Assembly (NCBI GenBank): GCA_015520895.1
Contig: WAPH01000015.1
Coordinates: forward strand, 1 to 20,733
DNA: 20,733 nt
Origin: Nanobdellati archaeon
Lineage (GTDB): Archaea > EX4484-52 > JAADEF01
Reading direction: 5' to 3'
Below the pieces are notes generated by a model that made no database searches, was not told where the DNA came from, and saw only the letters and a program-made list of their open reading frames with translations. The translations under genes were made by a program, and so were the position numbers. Positions 13,865 through 20,447 of this stretch are shown piece after piece; positions within the stretch are counted from its first letter, which is position 1; each line of letters opens with the position of its first letter.

Positions 13865-14065
13865 TTAATCAATTACTCCTGCTACTTCCATGTCTGCTTC
13901 CTTAATCATAAGAATATCTCCTATCCTAGCAGGTCCCACTACATTTCTAATCAGAACTTTATCTTTATATTTGCCAGTAAGTATTTTACATCTTACTCTT
14001 TTAACACCTTTAGTCCCTGCTACTCCTATGATGGCAATAACCTTAGCAGGCACAGTATTTGACAT
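13865..14065 (-). CDS. rps28e: Ribosomal protein S28e
   Basis: 66-residue small-subunit protein with an OB-type fold, near the mRNA exit and Shine-Dalgarno cleft. The family is recognised from PAKVIAIIGVAGTKGVKRVRCKILTGKYKDKVLIRNVVGPARIGDIL. It is separated by 13 bp from the L7Ae stop and by 26 bp from the L24e start, in the same operon. Nothing unusual is seen. Confidence 0.96.
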   Translation of the reverse strand: MSNTVPAKVIAIIGVAGTKGVKRVRCKILTGKYKDKVLIRNVVGPARIGDILMIKEADMEVAGVID

Positions 14066-14078
14066 AATTTAACCCCTC

Positions 14079-14444
14079 TTATTTCATAACCTCTTCAATT
14101 TTCTTTAACAATATTTCATATTCGTTTTTAGCCTTACCCAAATCAATCACTGCAACAGATGATGCAGCAACCTCTATGCCAGCAGCTTTTCCTAGTTCTT
14201 CTTTACTATCCACTGCAATAATAGGAACATTCTTTTCTTTAGCCAATAAAGGCAAATGCATTACTATTTCTTTAGGATCTACATTTTCTGCCACAACTAT
14301 AAGTTTAGCAAAACCCCTTTCTACTGCTTTAGTAGTTTCATTCACTCCTTTCTTTATTTTACCTCCGCTTCTTCTCACGCTTTCCAAAAAGTTATACACT
14401 TCTTCACTCAATTCCTTTGGAATGTCTTTACCTAATATACCCAT
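14079..14444 (-). CDS. rpl7ae: Ribosomal protein L7Ae / kink-turn RNA-binding protein
   Basis: 121 residues. Binds kink-turns in 23S rRNA, in box C/D and H/ACA guide RNAs, and in archaeal RNase P, so it is the partner of Cbf5 found earlier in this window. The RNA-contact motif RRSGGKIKKGVNETTKAVERGFAKLIVVAENVDP is intact, and LPLLAKEKNVPIIAVDSKEELGKAAG is the conserved second half. First gene of the operon that runs on to S28e, L24e, ndk and nreA. GGAGGATGATG lies just before the ATG, and TATA-like runs are seen 40-70 nt upstream, so this gene has a leader. In some archaea L7Ae represses its own mRNA through a leader kink-turn; I do not see a clear one here. Confidence 0.97.
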   Translation of the reverse strand: MGILGKDIPKELSEEVYNFLESVRRSGGKIKKGVNETTKAVERGFAKLIVVAENVDPKEIVMHLPLLAKEKNVPIIAVDSKEELGKAAGIEVAASSVAVIDLGKAKNEYEILLKKIEEVMK

Positions 14445-14582
14445 AACATCATCCTCCTATAGATTCATTGTCATCTGATATATAAGGAAGTCAACAAAAG
14501 TTTTAAATAATTATCCCTATATCATATGATATTAGAAAATTTTTTAAACTTATATGGAAAATTATGCATAGAAGGTGATTTT

Positions 14583-14750
14583 ATGGCTATGATTCCTGCT
14601 GAAATTTCAGATCGTCTTTATAAAAACGTATATGTATGTATGAAATGTAATGCTCGCATAAGAACTAACAAACCCCTTAGGGCCAAATGCAGAAAATGCG
14701 GATCTAAACAATTAAGGCCTGTCAAGAAAGGTATGAAAATGAAGAAATAA
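14583..14750 (+). CDS. rpl40e: Ribosomal protein L40e
   Basis: 55-residue zinc-binding large-subunit protein, homologous to the ubiquitin-fused eL40 of eukaryotes but unfused, as usual in archaea. Two zinc knuckles are visible: VCMKCNARIR and CRKCGSKQLR (four Cys), between them a basic stretch RTNKPLRAK, and a lysine-rich end. ATG 14583 is chosen because AAGGTGAT lies 4 nt upstream; the longer frame from 14526 would begin in the TATA region (TTTTTTAAACTT, about 14541-14551) and adds unrelated residues. It diverges from rpl7ae and converges on gins51. Confidence 0.95.
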   Translation: MAMIPAEISDRLYKNVYVCMKCNARIRTNKPLRAKCRKCGSKQLRPVKKGMKMKK

Positions 14751-14770
14751 TGTTTTAAGAGTATTTCTTC
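14741..14770. repeat. Inverted repeat across convergent gene ends
   Basis: GAAGAAATA (14741-14749) is matched by TATTTCTTC (14762-14770) with a 12-nt spacer. The left arm encodes the end of L40e and the right arm the end of Gins51, so the hairpin spans both stop codons. It could mark transcript ends or slow read-through. It may also simply reflect two proteins that end in lysine codons. Confidence 0.5.
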
Positions 14771-15429
14771 GCTTTTCCTAAATTTATTAAAACCTCTGCA
14801 ATCTCTTTTGGTAATATAACTTTTTCACCCTTCTCATAAGGCCCATAAAACTCGTAATTTTCTCCAAGAAAAGAAGGTATGTGCTCTAAAACACGTAATG
14901 TGATGTAAGAACTAGAATAAATATCTTCTTTTTTATCAGGAATTACTTCATTCTCCGGTTTCGTAAGATCTTTATTTTTATTATTAATTTCTTCTTCATC
15001 CTTTAGTGATGGATGAGAAAGAGAAGTAGAATTCAAAGAAAAGGAAGATGTGTCGAAAATATCACTACCTTCGATTAACTTGTTAATATTAACCTCATTC
15101 TCCTTAACAAGTTCAATAAGTTTACTAAAAAATTTTTGTTCTACAGGTAAAAGAACATCTAAATCTATTTTTATACCGGACCTCAAGGATCTCAAGGCTA
15201 AAGAAATTATTTTTTGCTCTCTTTTCTCAAAAAGCATGCGCAAAAGTATACGAAAATTCTCAACCTCCTTAGCAATCTGAAAAGCTTTAAGGTTAGATTT
15301 TTCCATCAATTTCTTTTTAACATTAAAGAACTCCTCTACTTCTTCGAAAAATCGATCATCTATTTTTTGAAGTTTTTGAGATCTTTTTTCTTGTTCGTAA
15401 AGATCCCTTAAATACTTAAGAGTAATCAT
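14755..15429 (-). CDS. gins51: GINS replication complex subunit, Gins51 type
   Basis: 224 residues. GINS joins MCM helicase and GAN/RecJ-like Cdc45 in the archaeal replicative CMG complex. The N-terminal helical A domain covers about residues 1-120 (ITLKYLRDLYEQEKRS ... LLPVEQKFFSKLIELVKEN). A Ser/Asn/Glu-rich linker (about 125-170) is probably flexible. The small C-terminal B domain (about 172-224) reads VLEHIPSFLGENYEFYGPYEKGEKVILPKEIAEVLINLGKAKKY. The A-then-B order identifies the Sld5/Psf1-like Gins51, which can form a homotetramer in archaea that lack Gins23. The ATG at 15429 lies in an AT-rich gap shared with tRNA-Ser. It converges on rpl40e with 4 bp between stops. Confidence 0.9.
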   Translation of the reverse strand: MITLKYLRDLYEQEKRSQKLQKIDDRFFEEVEEFFNVKKKLMEKSNLKAFQIAKEVENFRILLRMLFEKREQKIISLALRSLRSGIKIDLDVLLPVEQKFFSKLIELVKENEVNINKLIEGSDIFDTSSFSLNSTSLSHPSLKDEEEINNKNKDLTKPENEVIPDKKEDIYSSSYITLRVLEHIPSFLGENYEFYGPYEKGEKVILPKEIAEVLINLGKAKKYS

Positions 15430-15487
15430 AAATAAACTTTAATTAAAGTAAGTTTAAAAAATTAGGAACTTTTTAAAATTTTTAGAG

Positions 15488-15500
15488 TTATTTAATTTAT
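15488..15500 (+). promoter_or_regulatory. TATA-like box of tRNA-Ser
   Basis: GTTATTTAATTTA lies about 24-26 nt upstream of the first tRNA base at 15517, as expected for an archaeal promoter. Confidence 0.45.
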
Positions 15501-15516
15501 GCAAACACATTACTAA

Positions 15517-15600
15517 GTCGGGGTCGCCTAGCCTGGTATGGCGCCAGCCTGCTAAGCTGGTTCCCATCAGGGAGCGAGGGTTCGAATCCCTCCCCCGACG
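15517..15600 (+). tRNA. tRNA-Ser (GCT anticodon)
   Basis: Class II tRNA. The acceptor GTCGGGG (15517-15523) pairs with CCCCGAC (15593-15599), and the discriminator G15600 is the serine identity base. The anticodon stem is CCAGC/GCTGG with loop CTGCTAA and anticodon GCT at 15551-15553, reading AGC/AGT codons. A long variable arm TCCC-ATCA-GGGA is present, and the T arm is GAGGG-TTCGAAT-CCCTC. No intron is present, the 3' CCA is not encoded, and a short T run follows. Confidence 0.97.
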
Positions 15601-15654
15601 TTTTAATTCTTTTAATGTTAAAATCTCTTAAAAATTAACATAGATCTTTAAAGT

Positions 15655-16314
15655 ATGTCGGAAATACGTAAGAAAAATGTAAAAGAACTACTTCATATCT
15701 ATTATCAAATAAAACCAGAAATTATGCAAAGATTAAAAGAATTTGAAAAAATAAAACTTACAAGAGATGAAAAAGCTATTTTTAAAGAACTCGTTTTTTG
15801 CTTATTAACGCCTCAATCAAAAGCAGAAACCTGTTGGAATGCAGTAGTTTCATTAGAAAATAAGGGATTGTTATGGGAAGGCGATATTAAAGAAATAAGG
15901 GAAGAATTAAAAGGAGTAAGATTCCATAATAATAAAGCCAAATACATTAAAGAGGTTCAAAGCAAATTTGTTAAAAACAAAAAGCTATATATTGCACAAT
16001 TAATCTATGACTATAAAGATCCCATAAATTTAAGAGAATGGCTTATAAAAAACATAAAAGGAATGGGCTATAAAGAAGCTAGTCATTTTCTTAGAAATAT
16101 AGGTTTAGGAAGAGATTTAGCCATTCTTGATCGCCATATATTAAAAAATCTTCGAGATTTAGGAGTAATTAAAGAAATACCGAAAACATTGTCTAAAAAT
16201 AAATATCTAAAAATAGAAGAGAAAATGCGCGTATTCTCCAAAAACATAGGCATCCCATTGGATCATCTAGATTTATTATTATGGTTTAAACAAACCGGTA
16301 GAATATTTAAATAA
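15655..16314 (+). CDS. ogg: 8-oxoguanine DNA glycosylase/AP lyase, archaeal Ogg2 type
   Basis: 219 residues. Removes 8-oxoguanine from DNA and cuts the abasic strand. The helix-hairpin-helix and catalytic region is IKGMGYKEASHFLRNIG, with the Schiff-base lysine at K140, followed by the GPD-type aspartate D159 in AILDRHIL. The LLTPQSKAETCWNAV block and the very C-terminal QTGRIFK, whose last lysine contacts the lesion base in Ogg2 enzymes, are both family features. This separates it from endonuclease III: no iron-sulfur cysteines are present. There is no ribosome site at ATG 15655, but TCTTAAAAATT about 26 nt upstream fits a leaderless start. It converges on the RimK-like gene with one base between stops. 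Confidence 0.93.
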   Translation: MSEIRKKNVKELLHIYYQIKPEIMQRLKEFEKIKLTRDEKAIFKELVFCLLTPQSKAETCWNAVVSLENKGLLWEGDIKEIREELKGVRFHNNKAKYIKEVQSKFVKNKKLYIAQLIYDYKDPINLREWLIKNIKGMGYKEASHFLRNIGLGRDLAILDRHILKNLRDLGVIKEIPKTLSKNKYLKIEEKMRVFSKNIGIPLDHLDLLLWFKQTGRIFK

Positions 16315-16315
16315 G

Positions 16316-17194
16316 CTATCTTCTTACTTTCTCATAAATATACTCTATGATTTCTTTAGCTATATTCTTACCTGTTGCTTCCATCATACCTTTAATACCG
16401 GGGTTTAAATTAAGTTCTATTACATATGGCTTTCCTTCCGTACTTTCCACAATATCAACTGCACAAATATCTGCCTTTATCGCTTCTGCTGCTTTAAAAG
16501 AAATTTCCTCCATTTCTTGAGTTAAGTCAACACTTACAGCTTTCCCTCCCAACTTAATATTTGCTCTTTTCTCACCTTTCTTAGCAACTCTTTTATAAGC
16601 GCCAATAATCCTATCGCCTGCAACAATTACGCGTATATCTTCAGGTGGAGAAAGTATGTATTCTTGGATGAGTACCTCGGATTCCATCACATTAACTAAG
16701 TTAGCAATAGTATCAAGAGCGTCAACATACATCACACCTTTTCCACCAGAACCAGAAAGTATTTTAACCATTACAGGTAGATTAAGTTCCTCAATTACTT
16801 TTTTCAAATCTTCTTCTCTCTTAACTAAATAAGATTTAGGTACATTTATACCTTTAGCTGATAACACCATAGCAGTTAAAAATTTATCATGGGCTATAAT
16901 TAAGGAATCAGAAGTATAAGGTAAGTTGGCATTAAGGATCTCGTAAGCTTTCACAATTTTTAAGCCTATGTCTTTCCTTTTTCCATCAATTTTAGGAAAA
17001 ATATAATCTGCAAAACTTATATCAACATCTTTATTATAAATCCTAACACCGCTTTTCCAAGATGATTTAATTATAGTATCATCTAAAGAAACTAAAGAAA
17101 CATCAAATTTATTTTTTGCCTCTTCAACCAATAAAAGGGTAGTCTGAGAGGGCTTCGAAGGTGCAATAAAAATTAACGAAGGGTGGGAAGACAT
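16316..17194 (-). CDS. RimK-family ATP-grasp ligase
   Basis: About 292 residues. ATP-dependent carboxylate-amine ligase that adds an amino acid, often glutamate, to a protein C-terminus or cofactor. The N-terminal pre-ATP-grasp domain covers about 1-95. The ATP-grasp core is visible: LPVMVKILSGSGGKGVMYV (ATP-binding loop), VLIQEYI (adenine contact), DIRVIVAGDRIIGAYKR, and ELNLNPGIKGMMEATG, which carries the metal-binding Glu and Asn. RimK itself glutamylates ribosomal protein S6 in bacteria; archaeal relatives act as CofF/MptN (coenzyme F420 or methanopterin) or LysX. It follows rpl12 after a 21-bp gap, as the apparent last gene of the stalk operon, which hints at a ribosomal or translation substrate, but that is inference. 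ATG 17194 is chosen; GTG 17203 is possible. Confidence 0.88.
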   Translation of the reverse strand: MSSHPSLIFIAPSKPSQTTLLLVEEAKNKFDVSLVSLDDTIIKSSWKSGVRIYNKDVDISFADYIFPKIDGKRKDIGLKIVKAYEILNANLPYTSDSLIIAHDKFLTAMVLSAKGINVPKSYLVKREEDLKKVIEELNLPVMVKILSGSGGKGVMYVDALDTIANLVNVMESEVLIQEYILSPPEDIRVIVAGDRIIGAYKRVAKKGEKRANIKLGGKAVSVDLTQEMEEISFKAAEAIKADICAVDIVESTEGKPYVIELNLNPGIKGMMEATGKNIAKEIIEYIYEKVRR

Positions 17195-17215
17195 AACTCC
17201 CACTTAAAATGTTAT

Positions 17216-17327
17216 TTAACCAAAGAGTGCGCCTAAACCGGCTGCTGCCTCTTCAGAGGATTTTTCTTCCTTTTTCTCTTCCTTCTTTTCCTCCTTAGTT
17301 TCTGTTGCTGATGTTCCTTCAGATGGT
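17216..17327. repeat. 112-bp perfect direct repeat, copy in rpl12
   Basis: This segment is base-for-base identical to 17567-17678 (offset 351). It holds the stop codon and the last 36 codons of rpl12. Identity extends through all synonymous positions and stops abruptly at both ends. Confidence 0.97.
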
Positions 17328-17536
17328 GCTGCTGCAACTGCACCTGCTGCAGCAGGCATTGAAACTGCTTTATTCATTGCTTCCTCAATATCAACACCTT
17401 CTAATGCCGCAACTAAAGCCTTTATTTTTGCTTCATCTACTTTTATACCAGCCGCTTCCATAACTTTCTTGATATTCTCCTCGCTTATTTCCTTACCTGC
17501 TTTGTGCAACAGCAATGCTGCATAAATGTATTCCAT
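17216..17536 (-). CDS. rpl12: Ribosomal stalk protein L12 (P1 family)
   Basis: 106 residues. Dimerises and binds the L10 spine, with its flexible tail recruiting translation factors. The N-terminal helical domain (1-60) reads MEYIYAALLLHKAGKEISEENIKKVMEAAGIKVDEAKIKALVAAL, then an Ala-rich hinge, a charged KEEKKEEKK segment, and the tip GLGALFG that docks on aEF1A and aEF2. The last 36 residues are identical to those of L10, and the DNA is identical too, including the stop codon. A GGTG site lies shortly before the ATG. It is the last ribosomal gene of the SecE-Spt5-L11-L1-L10-L12 operon. Confidence 0.97.
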   Translation of the reverse strand: MEYIYAALLLHKAGKEISEENIKKVMEAAGIKVDEAKIKALVAALEGVDIEEAMNKAVSMPAAAGAVAAAPSEGTSATETKEEKKEEKKEEKSSEEAAAGLGALFG

Positions 17537-17566
17537 TTTCTACACCTCATTAATTATTTATCATGA

Positions 17567-17678
17567 TTAACCAAAGAGTGCGCCTAAACCGGCTGCTGCC
17601 TCTTCAGAGGATTTTTCTTCCTTTTTCTCTTCCTTCTTTTCCTCCTTAGTTTCTGTTGCTGATGTTCCTTCAGATGGT
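17567..17678. repeat. 112-bp perfect direct repeat, copy in rpl10
   Basis: Partner of 17216-17327. Covers the stop codon and last 36 codons of rpl10. The two copies are separated by the 5' two thirds of rpl12 and the 30-bp intergenic gap. Confidence 0.97.
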
Positions 17679-18565
17679 ACTTGAGTTGGCATAACAGAAG
17701 CAACTTCTATACCCAATTTCTGTTTTGCTTCATCACTCAGAGTGGCAGCTATGCTATAAGCATATCCCTGGGCCTTTTGCAATAAAACTTCAATAACATC
17801 TTTTGTTGGATAATCAGCATTATATGCTAAGTTAAACGCTTGTTGCGCTGCTTCTATTAATTTCAACTCTATCACTTGCGGTGTTGGATAATCAGCATTA
17901 TATGCTAAGTTAAACGCTTGTTGCGCTGCTTTAACAATCTCATTGAAGTATCGATCTTCATCAATTGCTAAAAGATCTTTATCATAAACAATACCATTCT
18001 CTATCATAGCATTTATATTTATACCTATCTCTACAGGTTTAATATTAAGTTTCATTAAAATATTAGCTATTTGTTCATTAATTACTTCTCCCTTTTTAAC
18101 AACAACGCTATCTTCCTGAACTACTATACTATTCCCTTGAATTCTCGCTTTTATGCCAGCTGCTTTTAATTCTCCAATAATCGGTCCAGGAGGTAAACCC
18201 GTGTCTCCTTCAGGTACAACAATATCATAAGGCGCTATATCCCCTGCTTTAGCAAAAGTTAGTGATTTATTTTTCTCAGCAAACTTGTAAAGTCTAAATG
18301 GATTCTCGTTACTTAAAATCAAACCTGTTATAATACTTGATTCTAAAATATCTCGAGCTTTTTCAGGAATACCTGCTAACTCAAATGCTTTCATTAGCAC
18401 TCTTTTTTTAACTACTTTTATCTTGGCTTTATCTTTTATTTTATGTTTAATTTCCTGATATTGACTACTGGGAAGTTTGTAAATATCAGCAATACCTACA
18501 ACTTTATAATTCTTAATCTCCTCAGCTAATTGTTGAGCCAACTTTTTTTTCCATTTTTGGACCAT
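17567..18565 (-). CDS. rpl10: Ribosomal stalk protein L10 (P0)
   Basis: 332 residues. Anchors the stalk on 23S rRNA and carries several L12 dimers. The N-terminal rRNA-binding domain (about 1-110) begins VQKWKKKLAQQLAEEIKNYKVVGIADIYKLPSSQYQEI. The inserted P0-specific domain (about 110-185) contains DTGLPPGPIIGELKAAGI. The spine helices for L12 follow: two copies of AAQQAFNLAYNADYPT at about residues 210-255, then KAQGYAYSIAATLSDEAKQ. The acidic-basic hinge and GLGALFG tip match L12 exactly. Two sets of perfect DNA repeats mark this gene: the shared tail with rpl12 and a 50-bp internal repeat in the spine. The ATG at 18565 lies 15 bp after rpl1. Confidence 0.97.
   Translation of the reverse strand: MVQKWKKKLAQQLAEEIKNYKVVGIADIYKLPSSQYQEIKHKIKDKAKIKVVKKRVLMKAFELAGIPEKARDILESSIITGLILSNENPFRLYKFAEKNKSLTFAKAGDIAPYDIVVPEGDTGLPPGPIIGELKAAGIKARIQGNSIVVQEDSVVVKKGEVINEQIANILMKLNIKPVEIGININAMIENGIVYDKDLLAIDEDRYFNEIVKAAQQAFNLAYNADYPTPQVIELKLIEAAQQAFNLAYNADYPTKDVIEVLLQKAQGYAYSIAATLSDEAKQKLGIEVASVMPTQVPSEGTSATETKEEKKEEKKEEKSSEEAAAGLGALFG
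17804..17931. repeat. 50-bp perfect direct repeat inside rpl10 (period 78 bp)
   Basis: Positions 17804-17853 and 17882-17931 are identical, 78 bp (26 codons) apart and in frame. They encode the repeated AAQQAFNLAYNADYPT spine segment. Archaeal L10 normally has two or three related but diverged spine repeats, so identity at DNA level indicates recent homogenisation or tandem duplication. Confidence 0.95.
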
Positions 18566-18580
18566 TTCCTTACACCTTTA

Positions 18581-19225
18581 TTATTTTATATCTACTTTTA
18601 CAGGCGAACTCATTGTTTTCTTCACATACACACTTCGTATGTTCTGATGTCCATTCGGAAGTTTTTTCAATATAGCATTAACAACAGCATCATAATTCTT
18701 TACTATATCTTTCACATCCATATCTTCGTACCCTATAACTGTTTGTATCAAAGGAATATCTCTTAACCTTACTCTAACAGTGTTCCTTAACCTCTCTATT
18801 AAAGGTTTAGGGTCGGCATTAGGAGGTAAAGGCTTAGGCATTTTACCACGGGATCCTAAAATCCTACCAAATTCTTTACCAATAATAACCATCAAAGGCG
18901 CTTCTGCTATTAAATAATCCACTTTTTTAATCAACTTTTTAAATTTTTTCTTATTTTCTTTATCTCCCGTGTATTGCATTAACTCATCTTTAGTTAACAC
19001 TACATCTGCTAATGCTTTAGCTTTAGTAGCAATTACGTCCCCTATAACCATAACTTTTTTAGGTTTACTAAGCCTTGCAGGAAGCAACACTTCTTCAGTA
19101 AATCTATTTTCAGGTTGCTTTAAGTTCACCCCTCTTATATTTATTATTATATCAATCGCCTGATTAAAGTTCCTTTTTTTGGAATTCTGCTGTAAGTATT
19201 TTAAGGCTTCTTCTATTTTCATCAT
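18581..19225 (-). CDS. rpl1: Ribosomal protein L1
   Basis: 214 residues. Forms the L1 stalk that handles deacylated tRNA at the E site; in methanogens it is also a translational repressor of its own operon. The family is clear from NQAIDIIINIRGVNLKQPENRFTEEVLLP at the start, KVMVIGDV, the second-domain segment GRILGSRGKMPKPLPPNADP, and the closing VYVKKTMSSPVKVDI. Two ATGs (19225 and 19222) are possible; GGTGAGG lies just upstream. I looked for the L1-binding hairpin reported near the start of the L1 gene in Methanococcus and saw no convincing copy. Confidence 0.97.
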   Translation of the reverse strand: MMKIEEALKYLQQNSKKRNFNQAIDIIINIRGVNLKQPENRFTEEVLLPARLSKPKKVMVIGDVIATKAKALADVVLTKDELMQYTGDKENKKKFKKLIKKVDYLIAEAPLMVIIGKEFGRILGSRGKMPKPLPPNADPKPLIERLRNTVRVRLRDIPLIQTVIGYEDMDVKDIVKNYDAVVNAILKKLPNGHQNIRSVYVKKTMSSPVKVDIK

Positions 19226-19232
19226 ACCTCAC

Positions 19233-19718
19233 CTATTCTTTGAAATAGTCCTCATACTTTCCTTGTTCAATCTCTTTTAATACATCCTTAGGATTTTTCC
19301 CATCAACACTTACACCTGCTGAAACACAAGTCCCTATAACACTTTTAACTGCGGCTTTTAAGGAATTGACTAGCATACCTTCTCTTTTCATTTTAGCAAT
19401 CTCAATCACTTGTTCAAAGGTTAAATTACCTACAAAATCCTTACCGGCTTGCTGAGATAATTTTTCTACTTTTAATTTATTCTTAATAAGTTGACTAGTA
19501 GGTGGAGTGCCTACTTCTATTGAAAATTCCTTAGTTTCGGTATCTACTGTGACCTTAACAGGAACTTTCATACTTGCAAATGCTTTTGTTTTCTCGTTAA
19601 TCGCATCAATAATTGCTTTTACATTAACTTTTAATTGGCCTAGAGCAGGACCTAAAGGTGGTGCTGGAGAAGCTTTCCCACCTTCTACCAAAGCATCAAT
19701 GGTTTTTTTCTCACCCAT
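19233..19718 (-). CDS. rpl11: Ribosomal protein L11
   Basis: About 161 residues. Sits at the base of the stalk with L10 and binds the GTPase-associated region of 23S rRNA. The N-terminal domain has VEGGKASPAPPLGPALGQLKVNVKAIIDAINEKT, the factor-binding proline helix, and the C-terminal RNA-binding domain has VGTPPTSQLI and GTCVSAGVSVDGKNPKDVLKEIEQGKY. I choose ATG 19718 with AAGGGGT upstream; the longer GTG start at 19736 would overlap the end of spt5 and adds non-family residues (NKGFK). The stop lies 7 bp before rpl1. Confidence 0.97.
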   Translation of the reverse strand: MGEKKTIDALVEGGKASPAPPLGPALGQLKVNVKAIIDAINEKTKAFASMKVPVKVTVDTETKEFSIEVGTPPTSQLIKNKLKVEKLSQQAGKDFVGNLTFEQVIEIAKMKREGMLVNSLKAAVKSVIGTCVSAGVSVDGKNPKDVLKEIEQGKYEDYFKE

Positions 19719-19728
19719 CTTAAACCCC

Positions 19729-20166
19729 TTATTCACTTATTTTTTTAAGTAGCTCTAATTTCATAGTCAGAGGAATCGGTGTGGAACTATCTATAATTTC
19801 CACTCTTGCTTCTTTTTTAGCATAATCTATGGAGATTATTTTAGCTTTGTCGCGTTTTAGAGGACCACCTATAATCTCAACAATATCCCCTTCCTTTAAC
19901 AACACCAGATCTTCCTTTTCTTCAAAGAAGTGTTTAAGTTCATCAGGATTTATAGGCTTAGAGATCATTCCACGTGAATAAGGATTACCAGCTATTGCTT
20001 CCCTTACCGTGTTCTCATCATCAGCCTCAACAAAAATATATCCTTTTATCTCAGGAATATATACAACAGCCTTAACAGGCAAACCTTTACTTCTTACATT
20101 ATTCTCAATAGCATCAATCAAATACTTTTCCTTTTTACCTACACATCTCACACCATATAAAGGCAT
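19729..20166 (-). CDS. spt5: Transcription elongation factor Spt5 (NusG homologue)
   Basis: 145 residues, archaeal two-domain form. The NGN domain (about 1-88) opens MPLYGVRCVGKKEKYLIDAIENNVR and contains VVYIPEIKGYIFVEADD; it binds the polymerase clamp and Spt4. The KOW domain (about 90-145) has EGDIVEIIGGPLKRDKAKIISIDYAKKEARVEI and contacts RNA or the ribosome. GGAGGTAGTGAT precedes the ATG, a strong ribosome site. Located between secE and rpl11, the conserved archaeal order, linking elongation with ribosome synthesis. Confidence 0.96.
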   Translation of the reverse strand: MPLYGVRCVGKKEKYLIDAIENNVRSKGLPVKAVVYIPEIKGYIFVEADDENTVREAIAGNPYSRGMISKPINPDELKHFFEEKEDLVLLKEGDIVEIIGGPLKRDKAKIISIDYAKKEARVEIIDSSTPIPLTMKLELLKKISE

Positions 20167-20178
20167 ATCACTACCTCC

Positions 20179-20349
20179 TTACATAAAAAGTTTAAATATG
20201 ACTTTAACAGCATAACCAATTAAACCTGCAAGTAAAATACCTCCACCTGAAATCTTAATTGCTGTTATTACTTCATCACGTGATGGCGTTTTCAATAATT
20301 TCAACACACGAATGTACGCTTCTAATTTTTTTCGTATCTTAGGAAGCAT
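20179..20349 (-). CDS. secE: Protein translocase subunit SecE/Sec61 gamma
   Basis: A 56-residue single-pass membrane protein of the SecYE-beta channel. The N-terminal amphipathic helix (MLPKIRKKLEAYIRVLKLLKTPSRDEV) lies on the membrane and ends in the family turn TPSRDE. One transmembrane helix follows (about 31-54, IKISGGGILLAGLIGYAVKVIFKLF). The length and order are typical of archaeal SecE, and the place directly before spt5 is conserved. GGTAG lies 6 nt upstream of the ATG at 20349. First gene of the stalk operon, downstream of a hairpin leader. Confidence 0.93.
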   Translation of the reverse strand: MLPKIRKKLEAYIRVLKLLKTPSRDEVITAIKISGGGILLAGLIGYAVKVIFKLFM

Positions 20350-20420
20350 GCTTCTCTACCTTAGAATTACCCCCTCCTGCCATCGGCAGTTTAGCGGGTT
20401 TTTATCCTAAAATTATATAG
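20350..20420 (-). promoter_or_regulatory. Promoter and hairpin leader of the secE-spt5-ribosomal operon
   Basis: On the minus strand CTATATAATTTTAG (20407-20420) is a good TATA box, placing the transcript start near 20390. The leader then opens with a hairpin CTGCC-GAT-GGCAG (fwd 20377-20389), followed by a purine-rich GAGGGGGT and a 25-nt run to the ATG. If the start is a few bases further upstream, ACCC (fwd 20096+300, i.e. 20096 offset aside, 20396-20399) can pair with GGGT (20369-20372) as an outer stem. The GC-rich block stands out in an AT-rich gap and may be a feedback site for a ribosomal protein. Confidence 0.5.
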
Positions 20421-20447
20421 AAAGTTTTAAAAAATTATCTTTAAGTA

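Noticed and set aside
13680..14478. Several plus-strand frames opposite L24e, S28e and L7Ae.
   Set aside because: Each is opposite a certain ribosomal protein gene and has no family features.
14526..14582. N-terminal extension of L40e from ATG 14526.
   Set aside because: It would be translated from DNA holding the TATA-like box, and L40e homologues start near MIPAEISDRLYKN; AAGGTGAT supports ATG 14583.
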